The notes: generated from the sequence alone by a model not told the origin. DNA of 64,000 nt from Candidatus Hydrogenedentota bacterium (GCA_003697085.1 RFFU01000084.1:54635-118634), one strand, 5' to 3'. Shown: positions 27,857-37,350, counted from the first letter of the stretch. Numbers and translations are program-made.

Positions 27857-29284
27857 TCACCGAGAAAGGATCTTCTCAGCCGCACGGAATCCGCTGTCCG
27901 CCGTCGCCGGAACCGAGGCGCCGGTAAGGTAACTACCCGCCAGCAAGAGGCCGGGGCAACGCGCCTCCAACCTTTCTTGTGCCTTAAGAATTCTTCCGTG
28001 GCCCAGAAGGTATTGGGCGATCGCTTTCGGATACCGAATCCAATGCTCGAAGAGAGGCTCTTCTTCAATTCCAAATATCTCCTGCAGGTCCCGAAGAATG
28101 GCCTCACGCGGGAATTCTTTTTCATCGAGCACCATTTCCGGATTTCGCCGCCCACCGTAGAAGATCGTCAAGAGCCTCATTCCCCTCGGAGCGCGCTCCG
28201 GAAAGAGACTCGAGGAAAAGAGCACTCCAAGAATGGACCGCCGTTCCACGGCGGGGACGAGAACTCCAAAACCTTCGAGTCTCCGCAGCGGCCCCTGATC
28301 CTTGTATCCCAAAGCCGCAATGCCGACCGGGGCGTACGGCGCTCCGGCCAACACCTCACACGCCTTGCGTACCTCGGGAGGCATTTCGATTCCGGAGAGG
28401 GCGTGAGCCGGAACCGCCAGGACGACGTCCGAGCCGAAGACTTGCTCTTTCATCCCATCACCTTTCTCAAGTGTAAGGCGAAATCCGTGATCGATCGGCT
28501 CAATTTTCCGCGCGCGCGTTCCAAGAAGAAGACGGTCTCCGAGAAATTTCTCGACGGCGCGCGGCAGCTCCTCCAGTCCCTCCGGAAATGAGAAGATCAT
28601 CGCTTGGCGCTTTTGCCTCTTTTGGAGCGCCCGGTCCCTCCGTGCTCGTCTCATTCTTTCGACGGCACCACGGATGAGGCTTCCCGAATTTTCCACCAAA
28701 GCGGTCAGTTTTGGAAATGCGTAACGCATCTCCATTTCCCGCGGATCTCCCGCGTAGATTCCCGCAACGACCGGCTCGAAAAGCCGTTCGTAGCCTTCTC
28801 TTCCTATCCGGCGGCGGATGAACTCCTCCGCCGAGACTCCCGCCAAGGGAAAGGGCTTCACCCATGGCTCGACTGCCAGACGAACCTTTCCCCTCAGAGA
28901 AAGCAGCGGAGACGTAACAGAGGAAAGAACGCCGGTAGGGACAGGATGGACGCGCCCAAACCGCACAAGATATTTTTTTTCCGTTCCCGTGGCGAAGAGC
29001 AAACGATCCTCCAGACCCAACGCCCGCCGCATTTCTCCCAATTCATCCGAGTGATTCTGAACCGTATTCGGGCCTTCCTCGATCAGAAAGCCGTCTTTCC
29101 TCAGGGACCGGATCACTCCTCCCAGTCGTCGATCTTTCTCGATCAATCGAATTTTTTTGCCGGCGCGTGCGAGTTTCCAAGCCGCCGCGAGACCAGCGAT
29201 TCCGCCTCCGATCACGATCACGGGCGACTGTTCGGCATTCCCTTGCGCGTCACTCGCCGCCAAAATGCAGCGTTCCCTTCCCAC
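27857..29284 (-). CDS. hemG: protoporphyrinogen oxidase (HemG/HemY, FAD-dependent)
   Basis: VIVIGGGIAGLAAAWKLARAGKKIRLIEKDRRLGGVIRSLRKDGFLIEEGPNTVQ; C-terminal LAGSYLTGASVPATADSGFRAAEKIL. Confidence 0.88.
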   Translation of the reverse strand: MGRERCILAASDAQGNAEQSPVIVIGGGIAGLAAAWKLARAGKKIRLIEKDRRLGGVIRSLRKDGFLIEEGPNTVQNHSDELGEMRRALGLEDRLLFATGTEKKYLVRFGRVHPVPTGVLSSVTSPLLSLRGKVRLAVEPWVKPFPLAGVSAEEFIRRRIGREGYERLFEPVVAGIYAGDPREMEMRYAFPKLTALVENSGSLIRGAVERMRRARRDRALQKRQKRQAMIFSFPEGLEELPRAVEKFLGDRLLLGTRARKIEPIDHGFRLTLEKGDGMKEQVFGSDVVLAVPAHALSGIEMPPEVRKACEVLAGAPYAPVGIAALGYKDQGPLRRLEGFGVLVPAVERRSILGVLFSSSLFPERAPRGMRLLTIFYGGRRNPEMVLDEKEFPREAILRDLQEIFGIEEEPLFEHWIRYPKAIAQYLLGHGRILKAQERLEARCPGLLLAGSYLTGASVPATADSGFRAAEKILSR

Positions 29285-29297
29285 GAATCCGGTGCCG

Positions 29298-30686
29298 TCA
29301 CACGGTTCGCGAATAGCGATCAGCGGCTTGACCGACCGTGGGATCGAACCGCATCGCTATATTGCGGATGAAGAGTCGGCCACGCTCCGTAACCAATATC
29401 CCCTCGTTCCCCCGCTCGATCAACCCGTCCTCCTCCAGATCCCGCAACCCTTCGATTTCGCGTGCAAATTCCTCTCGAATTTCGACTCCGGTTTCCCGCC
29501 GGGCTGCGAGGTAATCGAGCCGGAGGTTGCACATAATGTTCATGATCACGTAACGCCTGACGAGGTCTTTTTTCGAGACGATCAAGCCTCGAGACCACGC
29601 CCTTCCGCCTCCCCTGATCCGCACCTGGTACGTTTCCAGATTCTTTTCGTTTTGAGCGTAACAGCGCCGTGTCTGCGAGATCGCCGACATACCGAAGCCC
29701 GCAATGGGAATCCCGCCGAAAGTACTGTATCCCTGAAAATTCCTTTGGAGCGTTCCCGAACGCTGAGCCTTCACGATCTCATCGTCTTCCCGCGCGAAAT
29801 GATCCATTCCGATGAACACATACCCGTGACTCGTGAGGAATTCGATCGTCTCCTTGAGAATCCGCAGTTTTTCCCGAGGAGGCGGCAGATTTTTCCGCGC
29901 CAATATTTTTTGGTGCGGCTTCGCCCAAGGCACGTGGGCGTAATTGAAGACGGCGAGCCGATCCGGGTCGAGAGCCAGGGTTTTTTCAAGCGTCACACGG
30001 AAACTGTCCGCCGTCTGATGAGGCAAGCCGTAGATAAGATCGAGGTTGACGGAGAGCATTCCTTCCTCCCGCGCCCAATCGACGACGCGGCGCGTCAGTT
30101 CGAACGGTTGAATCCGGTTCACCGCTTCTTGAACCGCCGGATTGTGATCCTGGACTCCCATCGAGACGCGGTTCGCCCCGATCTCCCGCAAGGCCCGAAC
30201 ATGTTCCCGCGTCAATTCCCGCGGGTCGATCTCCACCCCGAATTCCCGTTCGGGGGGAATCTCGAAATGCATCAGGAGAATCTCGCCGAGACGTCGGAGT
30301 TCGTCAGGAGAGAGATATGTCGGAGTCCCGCCGCCGAAATGAATCTGCAGTGCCGTTTTCTTTCCATGCCGTGGGGTCCAATCAGCGAATTCGGACTTGA
30401 GGGCCTCGCAATACGGTCCAACAATTTCGTGTCGTCGGCTGATGATCGTCGTGCATCCGCAGAACCAGCAGAGAGTGTCACAGAAAGGAATATGAATGTA
30501 GAGCGAGACATCCCGTGAATCGGCGAAATCTTCCGCGATCGTCCGCTCCAGAGCCTTCCAATCGACCTTGTCGGAAAAGGCCAGCGCGGTGGGATACGAG
30601 GTGTAACGCGGTCCGGGAACGTCGTATTTCTCGACCAAGGAAAGATCGACCTCGGTGATCTTTCCAGGCGGCGAAACCCTCGTCAT
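29298..30686 (-). CDS. hemN: oxygen-independent coproporphyrinogen III oxidase
   Basis: VPGPRYTSYPTA; LYIHIPFCDTLCWFCGC (CxxxCxxC); HFGGGTPTYLSPDEL; SMGVQDHNPAVQEAVNRIQP. Confidence 0.96.
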   Translation of the reverse strand: MTRVSPPGKITEVDLSLVEKYDVPGPRYTSYPTALAFSDKVDWKALERTIAEDFADSRDVSLYIHIPFCDTLCWFCGCTTIISRRHEIVGPYCEALKSEFADWTPRHGKKTALQIHFGGGTPTYLSPDELRRLGEILLMHFEIPPEREFGVEIDPRELTREHVRALREIGANRVSMGVQDHNPAVQEAVNRIQPFELTRRVVDWAREEGMLSVNLDLIYGLPHQTADSFRVTLEKTLALDPDRLAVFNYAHVPWAKPHQKILARKNLPPPREKLRILKETIEFLTSHGYVFIGMDHFAREDDEIVKAQRSGTLQRNFQGYSTFGGIPIAGFGMSAISQTRRCYAQNEKNLETYQVRIRGGGRAWSRGLIVSKKDLVRRYVIMNIMCNLRLDYLAARRETGVEIREEFAREIEGLRDLEEDGLIERGNEGILVTERGRLFIRNIAMRFDPTVGQAADRYSRTV

Positions 30687-30811
30687 TTCCGCTCCCGCTT
30701 TCGAGTCTCGATTCGTTGATCGAGCAGAATATCGTACACTAAGAGAATTCCATAGATCGCCAAGTAGGCCGCAAAGAGGTAATTTACGTGAAAGGGATTT
30801 TCCATCGTCAT
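30683..30811 (-). CDS. ccmD: CcmD-like small membrane protein
   Basis: MTMENPFHVNYLFAAYLAIYGILLVYDILLDQRIETRKRERK; one TM, overlaps ccmC and hemN by 4 nt each. Confidence 0.75.
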   Translation of the reverse strand: MTMENPFHVNYLFAAYLAIYGILLVYDILLDQRIETRKRERK

Positions 30812-31479
30812 CGGCTCCTTTCGAGTTTCATTCTCTTTCCGACAAGGTACACAGTCGCCGCGAGAAAGGCGAAGGTATTGAAGAAGAGAGTTGCGCGAAT
30901 CCTGGGATCTCCGAAGAAATCCGGTCCTGGTTTCGGATGGTTTTTGGCTCCCCAGAGATGGATGGAGAGGACGACGATGGGAACGGTAGCGAAGGCCAAG
31001 ACCGCGTAGGCGGCGGTAAACCGAGCGCGGGTCTCGCGGTCCTCGATGCTCCCGCGCAGGATCAGACCGGCGAGGTACACGAGCCAAAGAACGAGGAACG
31101 ACGTAAGCCTCGGTTCCCAGGTCCAGTACGCGCCCCAGGCCGCGCGCGCCCAGATCGGACCGGACACGATCACCAGACAAGCCAGAACCCAACCGACCTC
31201 GAGACACGAGGCGACGAAGATATCCCATGACGGTTTTCGATTGATCAGATACCCGATCCCCGCAACGAAAGCGGCAAGAAAGCAGAGGAAGGAATTCCAA
31301 GCCGCCGGAACGTGCATAAAGAAGATACGGAATGCTTCCCCGAGATATTTCCCGTCGGAATCATAAAACGGGGGGGAATATTCGAGAGCGAGAAAGATGC
31401 CCGTTAGCAGCAATACTCCCGCAAAAAACTTCAAAAATCGTTCTACCATGACAACTCCTTTCTTAATCCATTTTTTCAA
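30808..31479 (-). CDS. ccmC: heme exporter subunit CcmC
   Basis: RIFFMHVPAAWNSFL...GPIWARAAWGAYWTWEPRLTSFLVLWLVYLAG (tryptophan-rich WWD-type motif). Confidence 0.93.
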   Translation of the reverse strand: MKKWIKKGVVMVERFLKFFAGVLLLTGIFLALEYSPPFYDSDGKYLGEAFRIFFMHVPAAWNSFLCFLAAFVAGIGYLINRKPSWDIFVASCLEVGWVLACLVIVSGPIWARAAWGAYWTWEPRLTSFLVLWLVYLAGLILRGSIEDRETRARFTAAYAVLAFATVPIVVLSIHLWGAKNHPKPGPDFFGDPRIRATLFFNTFAFLAATVYLVGKRMKLERSR

Positions 31480-32135
31480 TCTTCAAGGACGGCCGGAGCC
31501 AGAAGAAGCGCCGTGCCGCCGACGACGAAATCGAAAGCCGCCAACGTCATCCCCGCAGACGAAAAGCCGTTTCCTTCGAGAATGTCGCGCGAGGCCATCA
31601 CGGCCGTGATCAGAAAGGGTATGAAGATCACGAACGAGAGCATCGGCGTCAAGACCTCGCGAATCTTCGAGGCGGAACCAAGCCAGACCGGAAGCGGTCC
31701 GGCCAACGCCAAACCCACTCCTCCCAGCAACACGACTCCCGCCAATCCCGGAACCTGACCGGCGGGGATCTGAAAAAAGAAGGCGCAGGCGAGAAGCGTC
31801 GGAAGGAGGAGGAGAAGCATCGAGGCGAAGAGCGAACAGGATTTTGCAAGATAAAAGAGACCGGGATCGATTCCCAACGACCGCAAGGTCTCAAGTCGCC
31901 CGTTGGAACGTTCAATTTCCACGCTGCGGGAAAGACTTACCTGCGTTGCGACGAGAATCGCCACCCACAACGCCGCCGCGGCATGTTCGTATCCCACCGC
32001 GCCCGCCGGAAAGGCGAAAGCAAAGATCAGAATCACCGTCAAGGAAAGTCCGACTCCGCCGAGAACGACTTCTCCCGTTCGCGTTTCACGAAGGAGATCT
32101 TTTCCAATCATGGCGCGAACCACCCGAAACGTCAC
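31476..32135 (-). CDS. ccmB: heme exporter subunit CcmB
   Basis: IGKDLLRETRTGEVVLGGVGLSLTVILIFAFAF; six hydrophobic segments; between ccmA and ccmC. Confidence 0.88.
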   Translation of the reverse strand: MTFRVVRAMIGKDLLRETRTGEVVLGGVGLSLTVILIFAFAFPAGAVGYEHAAAALWVAILVATQVSLSRSVEIERSNGRLETLRSLGIDPGLFYLAKSCSLFASMLLLLLPTLLACAFFFQIPAGQVPGLAGVVLLGGVGLALAGPLPVWLGSASKIREVLTPMLSFVIFIPFLITAVMASRDILEGNGFSSAGMTLAAFDFVVGGTALLLAPAVLED

Positions 32136-32770
32136 TCTTCCAACCTCACGACACCGGCCTCGATTGTTTCTTGAAACATTCCGTCGTGTGTCGAGACGAG
32201 CGCGGCGGCCCCCGCCGCGGCTCGTCCCTTCAAGTAGGAAATCAAAATCTCGATTCCGGCCTGATCCAGACCCGTCGTGGGTTCGTCCAGGAGAATGAGG
32301 GAAGAATCGAAGAGCATCACCCGGGCCAACGCCAGCCTCTCCTTCATTCCGCGCGAAAAGGCCTCGACACGAATCCCCGCTGCTTCGCTTAATTCGACGC
32401 GATCCAAGATCCGTTCGATCTTCTCGGGACCCGGCGGTTTTTCTCCTTTTCCTCTCGGTTTCACTCGAGAATAGAACTCCAAGTTCTCTCGAGCGGTGAG
32501 TTCGGAGTAGAGCCCCAGTTCATGACCAAGATAACCGATTTCCCGGCGCACCTCCGGCTCCCTCGCCGGATCTTTTCCCAAGACTCGCACCGTCCCCGCG
32601 GTCGGTCTGAGCAAACCGGCCGCCAACCGCAAAAGAGTCGTTTTTCCGGAGCCGTTCGGACCGCGAAGAAGAACCGTCTCTCCCTCTTCCAGTTCGAGGT
32701 GATCGAGGCGGACACCGGTGCGATCGCCGAAACGGCGTTCGACGTTATCGATTTGAAGGAGCGGAGGCAT
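32132..32770 (-). CDS. ccmA: heme exporter ATPase CcmA
   Basis: LLRGPNGSGKTTLLRLAAGLLRP; FSRGMKERLALARVMLFDSSLILLDEPTTGLD. Confidence 0.92.
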   Translation of the reverse strand: MPPLLQIDNVERRFGDRTGVRLDHLELEEGETVLLRGPNGSGKTTLLRLAAGLLRPTAGTVRVLGKDPAREPEVRREIGYLGHELGLYSELTARENLEFYSRVKPRGKGEKPPGPEKIERILDRVELSEAAGIRVEAFSRGMKERLALARVMLFDSSLILLDEPTTGLDQAGIEILISYLKGRAAAGAAALVSTHDGMFQETIEAGVVRLEE

Positions 32771-33224
32771 TGGATGGAGGCAGTTTCCGCTGGGCGGCGG
32801 TGATGGGATTTGCTTGTCCTTGATACTTGCTCGGACACTTTGTCAGAAGTTCCGTCGCCTCAAGCCGGTCAGCGCTCCGATCGTATTTTCCCGAAACGAC
32901 AACCTCCGCGCCGTCCTTGAAGGTGTCCGGGACAGTTCCCTGATACATCACCGGCATCGTCTCGCCGTCTTCATCCTTTACCGTAAAGACGACCGTTCTT
33001 TTGTCCAAACGGTGTTCGATCGTTCCGGCGAGGACGTTTCCCGTAAGGCGGTAGGAGCGGCCCGCATCGCGCGCGGCGTTTTCGGCTCGAATCTCCCTGA
33101 CCTTCTTGTAAACGATTCCCTCGGCGCGGGAGACGGCAAATACCAGATAAACGACTCCGAACACCAGCAGCGCCACGGCCAAAGTTACACGTGTTTTTTT
33201 CACAAGTCCTCCTTGTTTCCTCAC
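32745..33224 (-). CDS. ccmE: cytochrome c maturation protein CcmE
   Basis: YRLTGNVLAGTIEHRLDKRTVVFTVKDEDGETMPVMYQGTVPDTFKDGAEVVVSGKYD...LLTKCPSKYQ. Confidence 0.9.
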   Translation of the reverse strand: MRKQGGLVKKTRVTLAVALLVFGVVYLVFAVSRAEGIVYKKVREIRAENAARDAGRSYRLTGNVLAGTIEHRLDKRTVVFTVKDEDGETMPVMYQGTVPDTFKDGAEVVVSGKYDRSADRLEATELLTKCPSKYQGQANPITAAQRKLPPSNASAPSNR

Positions 33225-33415
33225 CGTTATTTTCGTTTTTCGACGCGCCGTCGGCTATGACTCTGCTCCAAACCCGGCGGCGGAAAATCTCACCTTGACA
33301 GCCTATGACAATTTCCTTTTCTCGGTTCTCTTCTTCTTAACATCGTAATCTTATCACGCTTTTTTTTGAATTCCCAAAAGTTCAGCAGTTGGAGAAATTC
33401 GGCGACCTCTCCTAT

Positions 33416-33655
33416 TTACTCCCGCCGAATATTCGGAGAATCGGGGGCCGCAACTGTCACAGGACGACTCCGCGGCGGCCGTTCTTCTTCCCGCCCCTGG
33501 CGATATCGAAGCGGATTCGCCATCTCTGCTGCCGGCAGAGGGGGATGCCCGACAGGGAGTCCTCGTCCAGGTTTGTTCAACGCCGAAGTTCCCAGCAACC
33601 AACCGGCCAGAAAGGAGGCAATGGCAACGGCGATAATTCCCCTAATCTTTTTCAT
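33416..33655 (-). CDS. small single-TM hypothetical protein in ccm operon
   Basis: MKKIRGIIAVAIASFLAGWLLGTSALNKPGRGLP...; overlaps the upstream ORF. Confidence 0.5.
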   Translation of the reverse strand: MKKIRGIIAVAIASFLAGWLLGTSALNKPGRGLPVGHPPLPAAEMANPLRYRQGREEERPPRSRPVTVAAPDSPNIRRE

Positions 33656-34010
33656 TGCGTTCTTTTCCTTTCCCCTTCCTCTTCTTTTTCAATTTTTTTC
33701 CTTTCTCCCGCCGTTCTTTTCGCCCTTCTTTTCTTGCTTCATTCCCGTCCGCAAGTTGTTCCAAACGCATCAGGGCCCGCGCCGCACGGCGCTCGACACG
33801 TTCCCTCGCCACGCGATAATCCTCCGGGGAAATCTTTCCCGCGTCCTGGTCGGCGTCGAGGTCGCGGATTTCGTTGACGGCGGCGTCCACAATTGCGTGA
33901 AGGGCTTTCTCCTCCGAGCGGATCGCTTCGGGAGAATCGGACGCAACCGTGAACCCCGTGATCGTCCAGTAAAGGAGCAGGAGCGCGACCACGACGACGA
34001 GCAGGGTCAT
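33642..34010 (-). CDS. CcmI-like N-terminal membrane protein with Lys/Arg-rich tail
   Basis: MTLLVVVVALLLLYWTITGF...EEKALHAIVDAAVNEIRDLDADQDAGKISPEDYRVARERVERRAARAL then KEGRKERREKGKKLKKKRKGKGKE; overlaps ccmH by 4 nt. Confidence 0.65.
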   Translation of the reverse strand: MTLLVVVVALLLLYWTITGFTVASDSPEAIRSEEKALHAIVDAAVNEIRDLDADQDAGKISPEDYRVARERVERRAARALMRLEQLADGNEARKEGRKERREKGKKLKKKRKGKGKERNEKD

Positions 34011-34555
34011 TCCCCTTCCTCCAACCGCTTGCGAAAGGCTTCGAGAGCTTTTGGATCGATGTCCTCGCCGCTGTCCGCGACCTCTTGGGATCGCTCGGCT
34101 GTCTCCACTCGTGGTCCAGTTTCGGCGGTTTCCGACCTTCTCCAACGGGAAAGCAGGGTCCCGCCCGTTCCAACAGCCCCCAAGAGCGCCAACAAGGGCA
34201 AAAACCACGCCGACCAATCCCAACCTCGCATCGGAGGTTCGGCTCGGATTCCCTTGCCGTATTCCTGTTCGAGTAAGGCGAGGATCTCCTCCTCGGTCAT
34301 TCCTGCTTTCAAGTACTCTTTCAATTTCCCTCGCACTTCATCGCGGCCGGAGCAGGTCGTGTGGTTGCAGTTTGCGACAGTGAGGCCGCAGCCACAAGGA
34401 CAGATCACTTCAGCCGAAAGCGAACGCATCGTTGGGGGTTCCTTGGCGGCGGCTTGAAAAGCGAGTGAGGAGAAAAGAAAAAGCAGAACGGCGAACATGA
34501 CGGCATCTTGCCGTGTCCGAAAAAAAGGTCGTTTTCTGATCGGTCTTTCGTTCAC
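34007..34555 (-). CDS. ccmH: CcmH-type cytochrome c maturation protein (CPCGC variant)
   Basis: LSAEVICPCGCGLTVANCNHTTCSGRDEVRGKLKEYLKAGMTEEEILALLEQEYGKGI; GTG start at 34555 overlapping the ccmF stop. Confidence 0.85.
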   Translation of the reverse strand: MNERPIRKRPFFRTRQDAVMFAVLLFLFSSLAFQAAAKEPPTMRSLSAEVICPCGCGLTVANCNHTTCSGRDEVRGKLKEYLKAGMTEEEILALLEQEYGKGIRAEPPMRGWDWSAWFLPLLALLGAVGTGGTLLSRWRRSETAETGPRVETAERSQEVADSGEDIDPKALEAFRKRLEEGE

Positions 34556-36564
34556 GCTGGACTCCTTCGAACACCTTTCCGAGAAGGCGGGGGGGCCAGT
34601 GCAAAGAGAGAACCGAGAAACATCAAACCGCCCCCGACCCACACCCACCCGACAAGAGCATTCCAGCGAAGTTGAAGTCCGGCACGTCCCTGCTCATCCA
34701 CGCCGGCAAGAACAAGGTACAAATCTCCACTGAGACGCGGAAGAATGTCCACTTCGCTCGTGCGCTGCCTCTCGATTCCCGTTCCCCGAAAGAAGGATAT
34801 CTCCGGTGTCGCCGTCTCAACAATTCGACCGTTTTCCGACACCGCCAACACGGCTCGATATCCGCTTCGATTCGCTTCGTTAATCTCTTCCACCCGTTCC
34901 AATTTCACCGAATAGGGTTCCAGAATCGCAGTATCCCCGGGCAGGAGATCGACTTCCCGTTCGCGGTTATAGTAGGCTCCCATCACTCCGCCGATCAGAA
35001 GAGCGATGCCGACGTGAACGAGGTAACCTCCGTAGCGGCGACCGTTTTTTCGGAGAAGATTCCAGGCTGATTTCAAATAATGTTCTCCGCGATTCCGATG
35101 TCGCACGGCGGTGGCGGAGAAGTAGTCATCGAGGTTGGCGAAGAGGACGAAACCGGAGGCGAAAAAGCCCGCAAGGACGGCAATGTTTCGCACGCCGGAG
35201 ACGAGAAGCCCGAGGCAAAAGGCTACGGTCCAGAGAAGAGGGCGCGCCAAATTCCGTTTGAGCGCCTCCGGCTCCGCTCTTCTCCACGCGATGATCGGTC
35301 CGACAGCGGTAAGAAGAAGCAAAAGCATCGCCAGCGGAAAGAGGACCTTGTTGAAATACGGGGGACCGACGGAGGCGCGTTCCCCCGTGAGAAATTCGGA
35401 GATCATCGGATAGATCGTTCCCCAGAGAACGGCAAAGGCCATCGAGAGAATAATGACGTTGTTGAAGAGAAACGCGGCTTCGCGTGAGAGAAACGATTCA
35501 ATGCGATGCACCGAACGCAGGCGGTCACGACACATATATAGCCAGCCAAAGACCAGAAAGCCGCCCACGCCCAAGAAGACGGCGAAATAGGTTCCGATCG
35601 GGCTGTTCGCGAAGGAGTGGACCGAGGAGACCAGACCGCTGCGCGTCAGGAAAGTTCCGAAAAGGCAGAGGATGTAGGTGAAAATGATCAGGAACATATT
35701 CCAGATCCGAAACATGCCGCGCCGTTCCTCGATCATAACCGAATGAATATAGGCGGTGGCGGTAAGCCAAGGGATAAACGACGCGTTCTCGACCGGATCC
35801 CATCCCCAGTAGCCTCCCCAACCGAGTTCGACATAGGCCCAGCGCGCGCCGGCGAGGATCCCCAGGGTCAGAAACAACCACGCCGTCATACTCCAGCGGC
35901 GCGTGGAGCGGAGCCAGAAGGCGTCGGTGCGGCCGGTGCCGAGAACCGCTATCGCGAAGGCGAAGGGAATGACGAAGCCGACGTAACCGAGATAGAGCAG
36001 AGGCGGATGAACGACCATTCCCGGATTTTGCAGAAGAGGGTTGAGGCCCGCGCCTTCCTCCGGAACCATTCCGACCGGAGCCTCAGGAAATTTTTCCCAG
36101 AGCGTCTCGAAGACTGGCGCCGCGTGAAGGGTAAGCCAGAGAAAGAAGAGGGCCGTACTTGCCAAAGCAATAAGAATCCACGGCAACATTCGTGGACTTT
36201 CCCGGTACCGCACCAAAAGCAAAGCCCCGTAGCCCAGAAGAATCCAGACCCAGAGGAGAAGCGAACCTTCCTGTCCCGCCCAGAGAGCGGAGAGGGAATA
36301 GAAAGGAGGAAGCGTGGTGGAAGTATGCGCCCAGACGTAGGCGTTCTGGAAGGAATGAGTGCCGAGAAGTACAAGAAGCGTTCCTGTACTTATCGTCGTT
36401 AGGGTAAACCCGGCAAGAAAGGCACGTCGGGACACGGTCAGCAGGCCCATCGGTGTTTCCCGCCGCCACGCCGCGGCCACCGCCGTCAGAAAGGAAAGAA
36501 GGGTAAAGAGGAAGGCGCACCAGAGAGCCGTTTTCCCCGCGGAATTAATAGATAGAGGGTTCAT
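34552..36564 (-). CDS. ccmF: cytochrome c maturation protein CcmF
   Basis: ALWAGQEGSLLLWVWIL; LGWGGYWGWDPVENASFIPWLTATAYIHSVMIEERRGMFRIWN. Confidence 0.97.
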   Translation of the reverse strand: MNPLSINSAGKTALWCAFLFTLLSFLTAVAAAWRRETPMGLLTVSRRAFLAGFTLTTISTGTLLVLLGTHSFQNAYVWAHTSTTLPPFYSLSALWAGQEGSLLLWVWILLGYGALLLVRYRESPRMLPWILIALASTALFFLWLTLHAAPVFETLWEKFPEAPVGMVPEEGAGLNPLLQNPGMVVHPPLLYLGYVGFVIPFAFAIAVLGTGRTDAFWLRSTRRWSMTAWLFLTLGILAGARWAYVELGWGGYWGWDPVENASFIPWLTATAYIHSVMIEERRGMFRIWNMFLIIFTYILCLFGTFLTRSGLVSSVHSFANSPIGTYFAVFLGVGGFLVFGWLYMCRDRLRSVHRIESFLSREAAFLFNNVIILSMAFAVLWGTIYPMISEFLTGERASVGPPYFNKVLFPLAMLLLLLTAVGPIIAWRRAEPEALKRNLARPLLWTVAFCLGLLVSGVRNIAVLAGFFASGFVLFANLDDYFSATAVRHRNRGEHYLKSAWNLLRKNGRRYGGYLVHVGIALLIGGVMGAYYNREREVDLLPGDTAILEPYSVKLERVEEINEANRSGYRAVLAVSENGRIVETATPEISFFRGTGIERQRTSEVDILPRLSGDLYLVLAGVDEQGRAGLQLRWNALVGWVWVGGGLMFLGSLFALAPPPSRKGVRRSPA

Positions 36565-36767
36565 GATTTAGTCTCTCGACATCGGACGAAGCCGTCGATC
36601 TCCAAAGTGTCCCCCAGAAAAACTCGCTTCTGGAATATTTCCCATTTGAAGAGTGGATGTTAACACGTTTCCGAAAATGTTGCGAATCATTTGTGATATT
36701 GCGGGATCACGTGCTTCGGCGTTATCGTCCTTCTTGGGAAGAAAATATTATTATGGGAGGTATGGAT

Positions 36768-37178
36768 TGGATGCTGACAAAGACTCTTTCCATTTCAACG
36801 AAGGGAAATGCGCAGGTTCTGGATATCACGTCCGAAGTGGAGCGAGTCGTTTCGGAATCGAGACTGGAGGAGGGAACCGTCACCGTCTTCGTCCCCGGTT
36901 CCACGGCGGGCGTCACGACGATCGAATTCGAGCCGGGATGTTGCCGGGATCTGGCGGATCTCTTCGAGCGGATCGCTCCCGAGGATGTGGATTATGAACA
37001 CCACCGACGGTGGGGTGACGGCAACGGTCATTCTCATGTCCGCGCGGCCTTGCTGGGGGCGTCGCTTGCGATTCCCTTCGTAAAACGGAAACTGTGCCTC
37101 GGAACGTGGCAGCAGATCGTGCTCGTCGATTTCGACAACCGCCCGCGGCGGCGATCGGTCGTTATTCAAGCCCGGTGA
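36768..37178 (+). CDS. YjbQ/UPF0047 family protein
   Basis: GTVTVFVPGSTAGVTTIEFEPG...GDGNGHSHVRAALLGASLAIPFVKRKLCLGTWQQIVLVDFDNRPRRRSVVIQ; RBS GGGAGG upstream of ATG 36768. Confidence 0.92.
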   Translation, partial: WMLTKTLSISTKGNAQVLDITSEVERVVSESRLEEGTVTVFVPGSTAGVTTIEFEPGCCRDLADLFERIAPEDVDYEHHRRWGDGNGHSHVRAALLGASLAIPFVKRKLCLGTWQQIVLVDFDNRPRRRSVVIQAR

Positions 37179-37235
37179 CGGTAGCGGCGAAGCCGGGCGA
37201 TCTGTCCCGCGGGTTGGAGAAGCCGTGCTCAAATC

Positions 37236-37350
37236 CTGCAGGCAGGTTGCCTGCACTCCCAGGTTTCGCGGCAGATTGGAGAGTCTACGCTCCATCCGCC
37301 AGCCGCAGATTGGAGAGTCTGCGCTCCACTGCAGGTAGGAAGCCTGCGCA
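37236..37350. repeat. cluster of hairpin repeat units (GCAG..CTGCGCTCC family)
   Basis: GCAGGCAGGTTGCCTGCACTCCCAGG, GCAGATTGGAGAGTCTACGCTCC, GCAGATTGGAGAGTCTGCGCTCC, GCAGGTAGGAAGCCTGCGCACCC in succession. Confidence 0.85.

Noticed and set aside
29157-30518. Plus-strand 453-aa ORF
   Set aside because: Antisense to hemN, which has unambiguous motifs.
37271-37350. CRISPR array
   Set aside because: Repeated ~23-bp units are themselves hairpins with irregular spacing and no unique spacers; no cas genes nearby.
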